Positions 53,837 to 63,502 of a DNA stretch of 64,000 nt are shown here, piece after piece; the stretch's first letter is position 1, and each line of letters starts with the position of its first letter. Source of the stretch: Pseudomonas sichuanensis (lineage in GTDB: Bacteria > Pseudomonadota > Gammaproteobacteria > Pseudomonadales > Pseudomonadaceae). The notes under the pieces are model-generated. The model saw nothing but the letters and a program-made list of their open reading frames with translations. It made no database searches and was not told the origin of the DNA. Position numbers and translations under genes: made by a program. The stretch lies in assembly GCF_003231305.1 (NCBI RefSeq), contig NZ_QKVM01000022.1, forward strand, positions 1 through 64,000, read 5' to 3'.

Positions 53837-55456
53837 ATGTCGGATTACATCCAGGAACAGGGGGCGGCGGCGAGCAGCTCCAGCGGTCGTGAAGAACGCA
53901 AGATCATTTTCGCGTCATCCCTCGGGACGGTGTTCGAGTGGTATGACTTTTTTCTCTATGGCGCGCTGGCCGCGGTCATCAGCAAGCAGTTCTTTGCTGG
54001 GGTCAACGACACCACCGCCTTCATCTTCGCCCTGATGGCCTTCGCCGCCGGCTTCCTGGTGCGCCCGTTCGGCGCCCTGGTGTTCGGCCGCCTCGGTGAC
54101 ATGATCGGGCGCAAGTACACCTTCCTGGTGACCATCGTGCTGATGGGCCTGTCGACCTTCGCGGTCGGCCTGCTGCCCACCTACGCCAGTATCGGCATTG
54201 CCGCACCGATCATCCTGGTGATCCTGCGCATGCTCCAGGGCCTGGCCCTGGGCGGGGAATACGGCGGCGCCGCCACCTATGTGGCCGAGCACGCACCCCA
54301 CGGCAAGCGTGGTTTCCACACCGGCTTCATCCAGTCCACTGCCACCCTCGGCCTGCTGCTGTCGCTGACCGTGGTGCTGGCCAGCCGCTATATCAGCGGC
54401 GACCAGTTCGAGACCTGGGGCTGGCGCCTGCCGTTCCTGCTGTCGATCTTCCTGCTGGCGATCTCCACCTGGATCCGCATGAGCATGCATGAATCGCCAG
54501 CCTTCGTGAAAATGAAGGCTCAGGGCAAGGTGAGCAAGTCGCCGATCCGCGAGTCGTTCACTTCGTGGCCCAACCTCAAGGTGGTGCTGACCGCGCTGTT
54601 CAGCATCAACGCCGGGCAAGCGGTGACCTTCTATACCGCACAGTTCTACGTGCTGTTCTTCATGACCCAGATGCTCAAGATGGACCCGGCACAAGCCAAC
54701 ACCCTGTTGATCATCAGCGTGATCATCGGCGCGCCGTTCTTCGTGTTCTTCGGCTGGCTGTCGGACCGCGTCGGGCGCAAGCCGATCCTGATGCTCGGCC
54801 TGCTGCTGGCCACCCTGTGCTACTTCCCGATGTTCAAGGCCCTGAGCCATTACGCCAACCCGCAGATCGACGCCGCCAGTCGCCAGGCACCGATCGTGGT
54901 GAATGCCAATCCGCAGGGCTGCACCTTCCAGTTCGACCCGGTGGGCAAGGCGCGCTTCGACAGCCCGTGCGACAAGGTCAAGACCTTCCTGGTCAAGCAG
55001 GGCCTGCCCTACAGTTCGGTTGACGCCACCGGCAGCGACGTTTCGGTAAGCATCGGCGACAAGACCATCAACGGCTTCGACGAAGCCGCCATGCGCAGCG
55101 CCATCGAGGCGGCCGGTTACCCGGCCAAGGCCGATCCCGCCCAGGTGAACCAGGTAATGGTGGTGGTGCTGATCGTCGCCATGATCCTCATTGCCACCAT
55201 GACCTACGGGCCACTGGCGGCGGTAATGGTCGAGCTGTTCCCGACACGCATCCGCTACACCTCGATGTCCCTGCCCTACCACATTGGCAATGGCTGGTTC
55301 GGTGGTTTCCTGCCGACGGTGTCGTTCGCGCTGGTGGTGTACACCGGGGATATCTTCTACGGGCTGTGGTACCCGGTATTGATCACCGGGGTGAGCCTGG
55401 TGGTGGGGATTTTCTGCCTGAAAGAAACCAAGGATGTGGATATCGACAAGGTCTGA
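53837..55456 (+). CDS. MFS transporter, metabolite:H+ symporter (MHS) type
   Basis: The 539 residues have about twelve membrane helices and MHS motifs: SSLGTVFEWYDFFLYG, GALVFGRLGDMIGRKY and GLALGGEYGGAATYVAEHAP. Between two C-terminal-half helices (about residues 350-440) lies an unusual periplasmic-sized soluble insert with a Cys pair, absent from KgtP and ProP. ATG 53837 (MSDYIQEQG) fits the usual N-terminus. It is 97 bp after the GMC gene and probably imports its substrate. Confidence 0.88.
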   Translation: MSDYIQEQGAAASSSSGREERKIIFASSLGTVFEWYDFFLYGALAAVISKQFFAGVNDTTAFIFALMAFAAGFLVRPFGALVFGRLGDMIGRKYTFLVTIVLMGLSTFAVGLLPTYASIGIAAPIILVILRMLQGLALGGEYGGAATYVAEHAPHGKRGFHTGFIQSTATLGLLLSLTVVLASRYISGDQFETWGWRLPFLLSIFLLAISTWIRMSMHESPAFVKMKAQGKVSKSPIRESFTSWPNLKVVLTALFSINAGQAVTFYTAQFYVLFFMTQMLKMDPAQANTLLIISVIIGAPFFVFFGWLSDRVGRKPILMLGLLLATLCYFPMFKALSHYANPQIDAASRQAPIVVNANPQGCTFQFDPVGKARFDSPCDKVKTFLVKQGLPYSSVDATGSDVSVSIGDKTINGFDEAAMRSAIEAAGYPAKADPAQVNQVMVVVLIVAMILIATMTYGPLAAVMVELFPTRIRYTSMSLPYHIGNGWFGGFLPTVSFALVVYTGDIFYGLWYPVLITGVSLVVGIFCLKETKDVDIDKV

Positions 55457-55473
55457 GGAATGTCACAGACCTA

Positions 55474-55545
55474 GCGTGGGAGCGGGCTGGCCCCGCGATG
55501 GGGCCAGCGCTGAGGACGCTATCGCGGGGCAAGCCCGCTCCCACG
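55474..55545. repeat. REP pair downstream of the MFS gene
   Basis: Two inverted REP-type copies, GCGTGGGAGCGGGCTGGCCC onward at 55474-55502 and its partner at 55518-55545, flank a short spacer. They differ at several positions, unlike the perfect pair at 51901. Confidence 0.85.
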
Positions 55546-55570
55546 ATTCGATCAAGGCAATCAACCCATA

Positions 55571-55598
55571 AAAAAACCGGCGTAAAAGCCGGTTTTTT
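55571..55598. terminator. Bidirectional-looking terminator
   Basis: AAAAAACCGGC and GCCGGTTTTTT form an 11-bp stem with a 6-base loop ending in a T run, between the MFS gene and the converging plsC. Confidence 0.9.
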
Positions 55599-55728
55599 TA
55601 TAGCGCGAAAAAACTTATGCACGATTTTCGCAAAAACGTCATACAGAGAAATAAATAGCTAATTCAATCACTTAGCACCTATTTCAGACGACTCATGCAA
55701 AACTTGCTAACAAGTTATCCACAGATCG

Positions 55729-56499
55729 TCAGGCCGGCTGCTGCTCAGGATTTTCGGCCACCGGAGGCAGCGAACCCATGGCCCGCTGGGCCGCTTCGTT
55801 CCAGGCCTGGGCACGGTCGTTGAGCTCGGCAATGGCGCGTGGCCCGGTGCCGACTGCATACATCGGTTCGCCGATCACCACCTCGATGGTGCCCGAGCGT
55901 TTGCCCCAGCCTTCACGGGGCCAGAACTTGCCGGCGTTGTGGGCAATCGGCAGCACCGGCAGGCCGGCGTTCACCGCCAGGGCGGTACCGCCGCGGGAGA
56001 ACTTGCCGATCTGGCCGTGAGGCACACGGGTGCCTTCGGGGAAGATCAGCACCCAGGTGCCCTGCTTGAGCAGCTCGTCGCCTTGGCTGGCGACCTGGCG
56101 CAAGGCCTCTTTCGGGTTCTTGCGGTCGATGGCGATCGGCCGCAGCATGGCCATGGCCCAGCCGAAGAACGGCACGTACAGCAGCTCACGCTTGAGCACC
56201 TGGCTCAGCGGCGAGAAATAGGCCGACAGGAAGAATGTCTCCCAGGTGCTCTGGTGGTTCGACAGGATCACGCAGGGCACCTTCGGCACGTTCTCGGCAC
56301 CGGTGATCTTGTAATCGATGCCCAAAATCGTACGCACTAGGAACAGCGCGCAGCGGCACCAGTACACGTTGATGAACCGGTAGCGCTTGGCGAACGGCAA
56401 GAACGGTGCAACGAAGAAGCTCAGCGAGCACCACAGCAGCGAACTGGTGCCCAACAGCAGGTAAAAAAGAAAGATTCTGATCGCCTGCAGGATCGACAT
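55729..56499 (-). CDS. plsC: 1-acylglycerol-3-phosphate acyltransferase
   Basis: This membrane enzyme makes phosphatidic acid from lysophosphatidic acid. The 256 residues have N-terminal membrane segments (about 6-38), the acyltransferase motif SNHQSTWETFF (His82; Glu in place of the Asp of HX4D) and FPEGTR. The same variant is, as I recall, usual in Pseudomonas homologues. It is the last gene of the glyQ-glyS-gmhB-plsC group. Confidence 0.9.
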   Translation of the reverse strand: MSILQAIRIFLFYLLLGTSSLLWCSLSFFVAPFLPFAKRYRFINVYWCRCALFLVRTILGIDYKITGAENVPKVPCVILSNHQSTWETFFLSAYFSPLSQVLKRELLYVPFFGWAMAMLRPIAIDRKNPKEALRQVASQGDELLKQGTWVLIFPEGTRVPHGQIGKFSRGGTALAVNAGLPVLPIAHNAGKFWPREGWGKRSGTIEVVIGEPMYAVGTGPRAIAELNDRAQAWNEAAQRAMGSLPPVAENPEQQPA

Positions 56500-56561
56500 A
56501 GTGGCATGTACCGTTGCGGGGCAGGCCCGCCTAAGGACAACGCGCCGCTGGGGCGCGCTGT

Positions 56562-57089
56562 TTAAATGAGTTGTCTGGCGATGGCGGCCAGATCGTCAAA
56601 AATCAGTGTGTTCTGCGGGATGCCTTTTTCAAGCGTCCGCTCACCCTTGCCGGTTTTCACCAGCACCGGTTGTGCATCGACGGCCAGCGCCGCCTCCAGG
56701 TCACCTTTGCTGTCACCGACGAACCATACATCGGTCAGTGGCACCTGGTAGTGCTCGGCAATCGCCCGCAGCATGCCGGGCTTGGGCTTGCGGCATTCGC
56801 AGCCCTCGTCCGGCCCATGCGGGCAATGCACGATGCAGCCCACCTCGCCACCCTGCTCGGCCACCAGTGCGCGCAGGCGCGCATGCATGGCCTCGAGGGT
56901 CGCCAGCGAGTAATAGCCGCGGGCAATGCCGGACTGGTTGGTGGCCACGGTCACCGTCCAGCCGGCTTTGCTCAACTGCGCGATGGCCTCGATCGAGCCG
57001 GGGATGGGAATCCACTCGTCCAGCGACTTGATGTAGGCGTCGGAGTCGTGATTGATCACCCCGTCACGATCGAGAATCAGCAGTTTCAA
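56562..57089 (-). CDS. gmhB: D-glycero-beta-D-manno-heptose-1,7-bisphosphate 7-phosphatase
   Basis: GmhB is a HAD phosphatase in ADP-heptose synthesis for the lipopolysaccharide core. Its 175 residues start KLLILDRDGVINHDSDAYI with the nucleophile Asp, and have the Zn site CIVHCPHGPDEGCECRKP. It follows glyS with a 3-bp gap. Confidence 0.95.
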   Translation of the reverse strand: MKLLILDRDGVINHDSDAYIKSLDEWIPIPGSIEAIAQLSKAGWTVTVATNQSGIARGYYSLATLEAMHARLRALVAEQGGEVGCIVHCPHGPDEGCECRKPKPGMLRAIAEHYQVPLTDVWFVGDSKGDLEAALAVDAQPVLVKTGKGERTLEKGIPQNTLIFDDLAAIARQLI

Positions 57090-57092
57090 GGC

Positions 57093-59144
57093 TTACCCCA
57101 GCAGCGAAATGTCGGCCACGCCCAGGAACAGGCCGCGCAGGCGGCTGAGCAGGGCATAACGGTTGGCGCGCACCTTGGCGTCTTCGGCGTTGACCAGCAC
57201 CGCCTCGAAGAAGGCGTCGACCGGGTCGCGCAGGGCGGCCAGGCGGGCCAGCGCTTCGTTGTACTGACGCGCGGCCGCCATCGGTTGCACGGCCTGGTCG
57301 GCCTGCTGGATGGCCGAGTACAGCGAGAACTCGTTGGCATTGTCGAAGTACTTCGGCTCGACCTGGTCGGCGATGGCGCCTTCGGCCTTGCTCAGCAGGT
57401 TCGACACGCGCTTGTTCGCCGCGGCCAGGGCACCGGCTTCGGGCAGCTTGCGGAACGCCTGCACGGCCTGCACGCGCTGGTCGAAGTCCAGGGCGGAGCC
57501 CGGCTTCAGGGCACGCACCGACAGGTAGGTGGCAACGTCGATGCCTTCGTCTTCATAGCGCGCACGCAGGCGGTCGAAGATGAACTCCAGCACCTGCTCG
57601 GCCAGGCCGGCGGCCTTGACCTTGGCACCGAACTGCTTGACCGCGAACTCGACCGCACTGGTCAGGTCCAGGTCCAGCTGTTTCTCGATCAGGATGCGCA
57701 GCACACCGAGGGCGGCACGGCGCAGGGCGTACGGGTCCTTGCTGCCGGTGGGCAGCATGCCGATGCCGAAGATGCCGACCAGGGTGTCGAGCTTGTCGGC
57801 GATGGCCACGGCAGCACCGGTGAGGGTCTGCGGCAGCTCGGCGCCAGCACCGCGCGGCATGTACTGCTCGTTCAGCGCCAGGGCGACGTCTTCTGGCTCG
57901 CCATCGTTGAGGGCGTAGTAGTAGCCGGCGATGCCCTGCATCTCAGGGAACTCGCCAACCATTTCCGAGGCCAGGTCGCACTTGGACAGCAGGCCGGCGC
58001 GGCCGGCGTTGGCGGCGCTGCCGCCGAGGTACGGGGCAATGAAAGCGGCCAGCTTGGAGACGCGCTCGGCTTTTTCGAACACGGTGCCCAGCTGAGCCTG
58101 GAACACCACGTTCTTCAGGCGCTCGTTGAAGCTTTCCAGGGGTTGCTTCTTGTCCTGTTTGAAGAAGAACTCGGCGTCGGTCAGGCGCGGGCGCACGACC
58201 TTTTCGTTACCTTGCACGATCTGCTTCGGATCGCGGCTCTCGACGTTGGCCACGGTGATGAAGCGCGGCAGCAGCTTGCCTTCGTTGTCCAGCAGGCAGA
58301 AGTACTTCTGGTTGTCCTGCATGGTGGTGATCAGGGCTTCCTGCGGCACCTCGAGGAAACGCTCCTCGAACGAGCACACCAGCGGCACCGGCCACTCGAC
58401 CAGCGCGGTCACTTCGTCCAGCAGCGCCGGCGGCACGATCGCGGTGCCTTCCTGCTGCATGGCCAGCTCTGAGGTGCGCTTGCTGATCAGCTCGCGACGC
58501 TCGGCGAAGTCGGCCAGCACGTAGGCTTTGCGCAGGTCTTCGACGTAGTTGGCCGGGGTGGTGATAACCACGTTTTCCGGGTGGTGGAAGCGGTGGCCAC
58601 GGGACTCACGCCCGGCTTTTTGCGCGAGGATGGTGCAGTCGACGACCTGGTCGCCGAGCAGCATCACCAGCCACTGGGTCGGACGCACGAACTCTTCACG
58701 GCTGGCGCCCCAGCGCATGCGCTTGGGAATCGGCAGGTCGTTGAGCGAGTCTTCGACGATGGTCGGCAGCAGGCTGGCGGTCGCCTTGCCCGGGATGTGC
58801 TGGGAGAAGCGCAGCTTCGCGCCGCTCTGGTCGATGTCCGACAGCTCCACACCGCACTTCTTGGCAAAGCCCAGGGCGGCCTGGGTTGGCTCGCCGTCCT
58901 TGAACGCCGCCTGCATGGGCGGGCCATCGATGTTGATGCTGCGGTCCGGCTGCTGCACGTCGAGCTGGCGGATCAGCACGGCCAGGCGGCGCGGCGCGGC
59001 GTAGACCTGCTTGGCGGTGTAGTTCAGGCCGGCGGCCTGCAGGCCTTTCTCGATACCGGCGAGGAAGGCGTCGCCCAGCGACGCCAGGGCCTTGGGTGGC
59101 AGCTCTTCGGTGCCCAGTTCAACCAGGAAATCTTGAGCACTCAT
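57093..59144 (-). CDS. glyS: Glycyl-tRNA synthetase beta subunit
   Basis: This is the beta subunit of the heterotetrameric bacterial GlyRS, needed for tRNA binding. The 683 residues start [17 protein letters not shown] and end in a helical anticodon-binding region. The start overlaps glyQ by 4 bp (ATGA). Confidence 0.97.
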   Translation of the reverse strand: MSAQDFLVELGTEELPPKALASLGDAFLAGIEKGLQAAGLNYTAKQVYAAPRRLAVLIRQLDVQQPDRSINIDGPPMQAAFKDGEPTQAALGFAKKCGVELSDIDQSGAKLRFSQHIPGKATASLLPTIVEDSLNDLPIPKRMRWGASREEFVRPTQWLVMLLGDQVVDCTILAQKAGRESRGHRFHHPENVVITTPANYVEDLRKAYVLADFAERRELISKRTSELAMQQEGTAIVPPALLDEVTALVEWPVPLVCSFEERFLEVPQEALITTMQDNQKYFCLLDNEGKLLPRFITVANVESRDPKQIVQGNEKVVRPRLTDAEFFFKQDKKQPLESFNERLKNVVFQAQLGTVFEKAERVSKLAAFIAPYLGGSAANAGRAGLLSKCDLASEMVGEFPEMQGIAGYYYALNDGEPEDVALALNEQYMPRGAGAELPQTLTGAAVAIADKLDTLVGIFGIGMLPTGSKDPYALRRAALGVLRILIEKQLDLDLTSAVEFAVKQFGAKVKAAGLAEQVLEFIFDRLRARYEDEGIDVATYLSVRALKPGSALDFDQRVQAVQAFRKLPEAGALAAANKRVSNLLSKAEGAIADQVEPKYFDNANEFSLYSAIQQADQAVQPMAAARQYNEALARLAALRDPVDAFFEAVLVNAEDAKVRANRYALLSRLRGLFLGVADISLLG

Positions 59145-60088
59145 TGTGCAGCCTCCAGCTTAGCCAACACTTCGTCACGCAGTTCAGGGGTGGCCATCGG
59201 GAAGCCCAGGCGTGCGCGGGCTTGCAGATAGCTTTGCGCCACGTCACGGGCGAGCGTGCGAACACGCAGGATGTAGCGCTGGCGCTCGGTTACCGAGATG
59301 GCGCGGCGGGCGTCCAGCAGGTTGAAGGTGTGCGAAGCCTTCAGGACCATTTCATAGGTCGGCAGCGGCAGTTCCAGCTTGATCAGGCGGTTCGCTTCGC
59401 TTTCATAGAAGTCGAACAGTTCGAACAGCTTCTCGACGTTGGCGTGCTCGAAGTTGTAGGTCGACTGCTCCACTTCGTTCTGGTGGAACACGTCGCCATA
59501 GGTGACCTTGCCGAACGGGCCGTCGGCCCACACCAGGTCGTAGACCGAGTCCACGCCCTGGATGTACATGGCCAGGCGCTCCAGGCCGTAGGTGATTTCA
59601 CCGGTGACCGGGTAGCACTCGATGCCGCCGACCTGCTGGAAGTAGGTGAACTGGGTCACCTCCATGCCGTTCAGCCAGATTTCCCAGCCCAGGCCCCAGG
59701 CGCCGAGGGTTGGCGATTCCCAGTTGTCTTCGACGAAGCGAATGTCGTGAACCAGTGGGTCCAGGCCGATGGCTTTCAGCGAGCCCAGATACAGCTCCTG
59801 GAAGTTCGCCGGGTTCGGCTTGAGCACCACCTGGAACTGGTAGTAGTGCTGCAGGCGGTTGGGGTTTTCGCCATACCGTCCGTCGGCAGGGCGACGGCTA
59901 GGCTGCACATAGGCGGCGTTCCAGGTTTCCGGGCCGACGGCGCGCAGGAACGTGGCGGTATGGAAAGTGCCGGCGCCTACTTCCATATCGTAGGGCTGAA
60001 GCACCACACAACCTTGAGCTGCCCAGTAGTTCTGCAGGGCGAGGATCAGGTCTTGGAAGGTACGCACGGCTGGCGTAGGCTGGCTCAC
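59141..60088 (-). CDS. glyQ: Glycyl-tRNA synthetase alpha subunit
   Basis: This is the catalytic subunit of GlyRS. The 315 residues from GTG 60088 ([14 protein letters not shown]) have [21 protein letters not shown] and the class II motif [11 protein letters not shown] 60088 is preferred over GTG 60097 because AGGTG lies the right distance upstream and the length matches other Pseudomonas GlyQ. Confidence 0.95.
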   Translation of the reverse strand: MSQPTPAVRTFQDLILALQNYWAAQGCVVLQPYDMEVGAGTFHTATFLRAVGPETWNAAYVQPSRRPADGRYGENPNRLQHYYQFQVVLKPNPANFQELYLGSLKAIGLDPLVHDIRFVEDNWESPTLGAWGLGWEIWLNGMEVTQFTYFQQVGGIECYPVTGEITYGLERLAMYIQGVDSVYDLVWADGPFGKVTYGDVFHQNEVEQSTYNFEHANVEKLFELFDFYESEANRLIKLELPLPTYEMVLKASHTFNLLDARRAISVTERQRYILRVRTLARDVAQSYLQARARLGFPMATPELRDEVLAKLEAAQ

Positions 60089-60171
60089 GAAATTCACCTG
60101 TATCTGGGGATGCGGATGTAAAGAGCGGGAGTATAACCCGTTTCGTCTCGCCCTCTACTCATTGGAGCCTT

Positions 60172-60723
60172 ATGCCACGCTGCTTTTGGTGTTCCGACGA
60201 CCCGTTGTACCAGGCCTACCACGATCAGGAGTGGGGAACGCCGCAGCGCGACCCGGCGTTGCTGTTCGAGATGCTTTTGCTCGAAGGGTTCCAGGCAGGT
60301 TTGTCGTGGATCACGGTCTTGAAGAAGCGCGAGCGTTATCGCGAGGTGTTGCACGGCTTCGACCCCGTGAAACTGTCGCAGCTCAGCGATGAGCGCATCG
60401 AGGAGCTGATGCTCGATGCCGGCATCATCCGCAACCGCCTCAAGCTCAAGGCCGTGCGGCGCAATGCGCTGGCTTGGCTGGCTGTGGATAACCCGGCCGA
60501 GTGGCTGTGGTCGTTCGTGGGCGGTGAGCCGAGGATCAACCATTTCACCGGCCGCAGCGAGGTACCGGCGGTCACCGATGAGGCCAAGGCCATGAGCAAG
60601 GCCTTGCAGAAAGCCGGCTTCACCTTCGTTGGCCCGACCATCTGCTACGCCTTCATGCAAGCCACCGGCATGGTCATGGACCACACCACCGACTGCGATC
60701 GCTACGCCGCGCTGGTGCGCTGA
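60172..60723 (+). CDS. tag: DNA-3-methyladenine glycosylase I
   Basis: Tag removes 3-methyladenine from alkylated DNA. Its 183 residues contain PLYQAYHDQEWGTP, GFQAGLSWITVLKKRERYR and the C-terminal Zn-binding His and Cys. It is divergent from glyQ. Confidence 0.95.
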   Translation: MPRCFWCSDDPLYQAYHDQEWGTPQRDPALLFEMLLLEGFQAGLSWITVLKKRERYREVLHGFDPVKLSQLSDERIEELMLDAGIIRNRLKLKAVRRNALAWLAVDNPAEWLWSFVGGEPRINHFTGRSEVPAVTDEAKAMSKALQKAGFTFVGPTICYAFMQATGMVMDHTTDCDRYAALVR

Positions 60724-60764
60724 CGGGGTACAATGCGCGCCTTGCTGAAATAAGGAATTCGCCT

Positions 60765-61652
60765 GTGGAAAAGTTCAAGGGCGCCCTCATGGTCGGGGTG
60801 CTGCGACTGTTCGCCAAGTTGCCCTGGGGCGCGGTGCAGCGCGTTGGCGCCGGCATCGGCTGGCTGATGTGGAAGATCCCCAACGGCTCGCGCAACGTGG
60901 TGCGCATCAACCTGGCCAAGTGCTTCCCCGAGATGAACCCGGCCGAGCGTGAGCAACTGGTGGGCCGTGCGCTGAAAGACATCGGCAAGTCGTTCGTCGA
61001 AAGTGCCTGCGCCTGGATCTGGCCGCCGCAACGCTCGCTGGAGCTGGTCAAGGAAGTGCACGGCCTGGAAGTGCTGGAGCAGGCCCTGGCCTCGGGCAAG
61101 GGCGTGGTCGGCATCACCAGCCACCTGGGCAACTGGGAAGTGCTCAACCACTTCTATTGCAACCAGTGCAAACCGATCATCTTCTACCGCCCGCCAAAGT
61201 TGAAAGCCGTGGATGACCTGCTGCGTGAGCAGCGCGTGCAGATGGGCAACCGCGTGGCGCCTTCGACCAAGGAAGGCATTCTCAGCGTCATCAAGGAAGT
61301 GCGCCGTGGTGGCCAGGTAGGTATTCCGGCCGACCCGGAGCCGGCCGAGTCCGCCGGGGTGTTCGTGCCGTTCCTGGGGACCCAGGCGCTGACCAGCAAG
61401 TTCGTGCCGAACATGCTGGCCGGTGGCAAGGCGGTGGGGGTGTTCCTGCACGCCCTGCGCCTGCCGGACGGCTCGGGCTTCAAGGTGTTCCTTGAGGCGG
61501 CACCGGAAGAGATGTACAGCACCGACGTCAACGTGTCGGCAGCGGCGATGAGCAAAGTGGTCGAGCGCTATGTGCGCGAGTACCCGAGCCAGTACATGTG
61601 GAGCATGAAGCGCTTCAAGAAGCGCCCGGCCGGCGAGCCGCGCTGGTATTGA
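60765..61652 (+). CDS. Lipid A acyltransferase (HtrB/LpxL family)
   Basis: This inner-membrane enzyme adds a late fatty acid to lipid A. The 295 residues from GTG 60765 (AAGGAA upstream) have one N-terminal membrane helix and the catalytic motif GITSHLGNWEVL (about 111-122) with the HX4E arrangement. It lies 41 bp after tag, likely co-transcribed. I cannot tell which acyl position it modifies, so no symbol is given. Confidence 0.88.
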   Translation: MEKFKGALMVGVLRLFAKLPWGAVQRVGAGIGWLMWKIPNGSRNVVRINLAKCFPEMNPAEREQLVGRALKDIGKSFVESACAWIWPPQRSLELVKEVHGLEVLEQALASGKGVVGITSHLGNWEVLNHFYCNQCKPIIFYRPPKLKAVDDLLREQRVQMGNRVAPSTKEGILSVIKEVRRGGQVGIPADPEPAESAGVFVPFLGTQALTSKFVPNMLAGGKAVGVFLHALRLPDGSGFKVFLEAAPEEMYSTDVNVSAAAMSKVVERYVREYPSQYMWSMKRFKKRPAGEPRWY

Positions 61653-61662
61653 GTTATCCACT

Positions 61663-61682
61663 GCCCCTGCTTTAGCAGGGGC
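61663..61682 (+). terminator. Hairpin after the acyltransferase gene
   Basis: GCCCCTGC and GCAGGGGC form an 8-bp stem with loop TTTA, 10 bp after the stop. There is no U run, so termination is uncertain. Confidence 0.5.
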
Positions 61683-61772
61683 TCTGTGGGAGCGGGTTTA
61701 CCCGCGAAGCAGGCGCTGCGGTGTATGGCACCGGCTTCGCCGGTGTTCGCGGGTGAACCCGCTCCCACAGAG
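61682..61772. repeat. REP pair, 27-bp arms with one mismatch
   Basis: The arms 61682-61708 and 61746-61772 are inverted copies containing the GTGGGAGCGGGTTTACCCGCG core of the P. putida REP family, with a GCCGGC-type hairpin in the loop. Confidence 0.9.
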
Positions 61773-61778
61773 ACCGCG

Positions 61779-62093
61779 TCAAGTCGATGTTTTGCTGAGC
61801 TTCTTGAGAAACACCGCCATCTCCTTCTCGGCCTGCTTGTCGCCATGGGCCTGCGCCGCCTCGATGCCCTCCTCCCAGGCCTTGCGCGCCCCAGCCAGGT
61901 CACCCTGCAGCTGATACGCCTTGCCCAGCAGCTTCCACGCCGCCGAATACTTGGGGTCCTGCTGCACGCAACTGGCCAGGTGCACCGCCGCCTCGGCGCC
62001 ATTGCCCTCATCCAGCCAGGCCTTGCCCAGGCCGAAGCGCAGCAGCGGGTTATCCACACCTTTGGCCAGCATCTTCTCCAGCGATTCGCGCAT
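61779..62093 (-). CDS. Small TPR-repeat protein
   Basis: The 104-residue protein is built of two to three tetratricopeptide repeats: NPLLRFGLGKAWLDEGNGAEAAVHL, SAAWKLLGKAYQLQGDLAGARKAW, and a helical end. It has no signal peptide. It is 11 bp downstream of trkA in the same direction and may be co-transcribed. The function is unknown beyond likely protein binding. Confidence 0.85.
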   Translation of the reverse strand: MRESLEKMLAKGVDNPLLRFGLGKAWLDEGNGAEAAVHLASCVQQDPKYSAAWKLLGKAYQLQGDLAGARKAWEEGIEAAQAHGDKQAEKEMAVFLKKLSKTST

Positions 62094-62104
62094 GCCCTGC
62101 TCCT

Positions 62105-63478
62105 TTAGAAGAAACTCAAGCCCACGTGGAACAGCTTCTCCACGTCCCGAATATGCTTTTTATCCACAACGAACAGGATCACATGGTCGCCCGACTCGAT
62201 CACCGTGTCGTCATGGGCGATCAGCACTTCTTCGTCGCGGATGATCGCGCCGATGGTGGTGCCCGGCGGCAGGGCGATGTCCTCGATGGCCTTGCCCACC
62301 ACCTTGCTCGACTTCGCATCGCCATGGGCCACGGCCTCGATGGCCTCGGCCGCGCCACGGCGCAGCGAGTGCACGCTGACGATATCGCCGCGGCGCACGT
62401 GGGCCAGCAGCGTGCCGATGGTGGCCAGCTGCGGGCTGATGGCGATGTCGATGTCGCCGCCCTGCACCAGGTCGACATAGGCCGGGTTGTTGATGATGGT
62501 CATCACCTTGCGCGCGCCCAGGCGCTTGGCCAGCAGCGACGCCATGATGTTGGCCTCGTCGTCGTTGGTCAGGGCCAGGAAGATGTCGGCGTCGGCGATG
62601 TTCTCTTCGAGCATCAGGTCCTTGTCCGAGGCGCTGCCCTGCAGCACCACGGTGCTTTCCAGGGTGTCGGAAAGGTGCCGGCAGCGCGCCGGGTTCATCT
62701 CGATGATCTTCACCTGGTAGCGGCTTTCGATGGCCTCGGCCAGGCGCTCGCCGATCTGCCCGCCACCGGCGATCACCACGCGCTTGTTGGTTTCGTCGAT
62801 GCGCCGCAGTTCACCCATCACCGCACGGATGTCCTTCTTCGCGGCAATGAAGAACACTTCGTCGTCGGCTTCGATCACCGTGTCGCCCCGGGGCGTGATC
62901 GGCCGGTCGCGGCGGAAGATCGCCGCCACGCGGGTGTCGACGTTGGGCATGTGGGCGCGGATCTGGCGCAGTTGCTGGCCCACCAGCGGCCCGCCGTAGT
63001 AGGCCCTGACCGCCACCAGCTGGGCCTTGCCCTCGGCGAAGTCGATCACCTGCAGCGAACCTGGGTGTTCGATCAGGCGCTTGATGTAGTTGGTCACCAC
63101 CTGCTCGGGGCTGATCAGCACGTCCACCGGGATGTGGTCGTTGTCGAACAGCTCTTCGCGGGTGAGGTAGGCCGATTCACGCACCCGGGCGATCTTGGTC
63201 GGGGTGTGGAACAGCGAGTAGGCCACCTGGCAGGCGACCATGTTGGTCTCGTCGCTGTTGGTCACCGCCACCAGCATGTCGGCGTCGTCGGCGCCGGCCT
63301 GGCGCAGCACCGTCGGCAGCGATGCGCGGCCCTGCACGGTACGGATGTCCAGGCGGTCGCCCAGATCGCGCAGGCGCTCGCTGTCGGTGTCGACCACGGT
63401 GATGTCGTTGGCTTCGCTGGCCAGGTGTTCCGCCAGCGTACCGCCTACCTGCCCCGCGCCGAGGATGATGATCTTCAT
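62105..63478 (-). CDS. trkA: Trk potassium uptake regulator TrkA
   Basis: This peripheral NAD-binding subunit gates the TrkH/TrkG potassium channel. The 457 residues form two tandem RCK units: [13 protein letters not shown] with a RCK_C half, then [13 protein letters not shown] with a second RCK_C. It follows rsmB by 24 bp in the usual order. Confidence 0.96.
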   Translation of the reverse strand: MKIIILGAGQVGGTLAEHLASEANDITVVDTDSERLRDLGDRLDIRTVQGRASLPTVLRQAGADDADMLVAVTNSDETNMVACQVAYSLFHTPTKIARVRESAYLTREELFDNDHIPVDVLISPEQVVTNYIKRLIEHPGSLQVIDFAEGKAQLVAVRAYYGGPLVGQQLRQIRAHMPNVDTRVAAIFRRDRPITPRGDTVIEADDEVFFIAAKKDIRAVMGELRRIDETNKRVVIAGGGQIGERLAEAIESRYQVKIIEMNPARCRHLSDTLESTVVLQGSASDKDLMLEENIADADIFLALTNDDEANIMASLLAKRLGARKVMTIINNPAYVDLVQGGDIDIAISPQLATIGTLLAHVRRGDIVSVHSLRRGAAEAIEAVAHGDAKSSKVVGKAIEDIALPPGTTIGAIIRDEEVLIAHDDTVIESGDHVILFVVDKKHIRDVEKLFHVGLSFF

Positions 63479-63502
63479 CCACTACTCCCTAGGTTCTTGT
63501 GC

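Noticed and set aside
62118-62133. Fourth parS site
   Set aside because: Only 12 of 16 positions match and one half-site is missing; it lies in the trkA 3' end.
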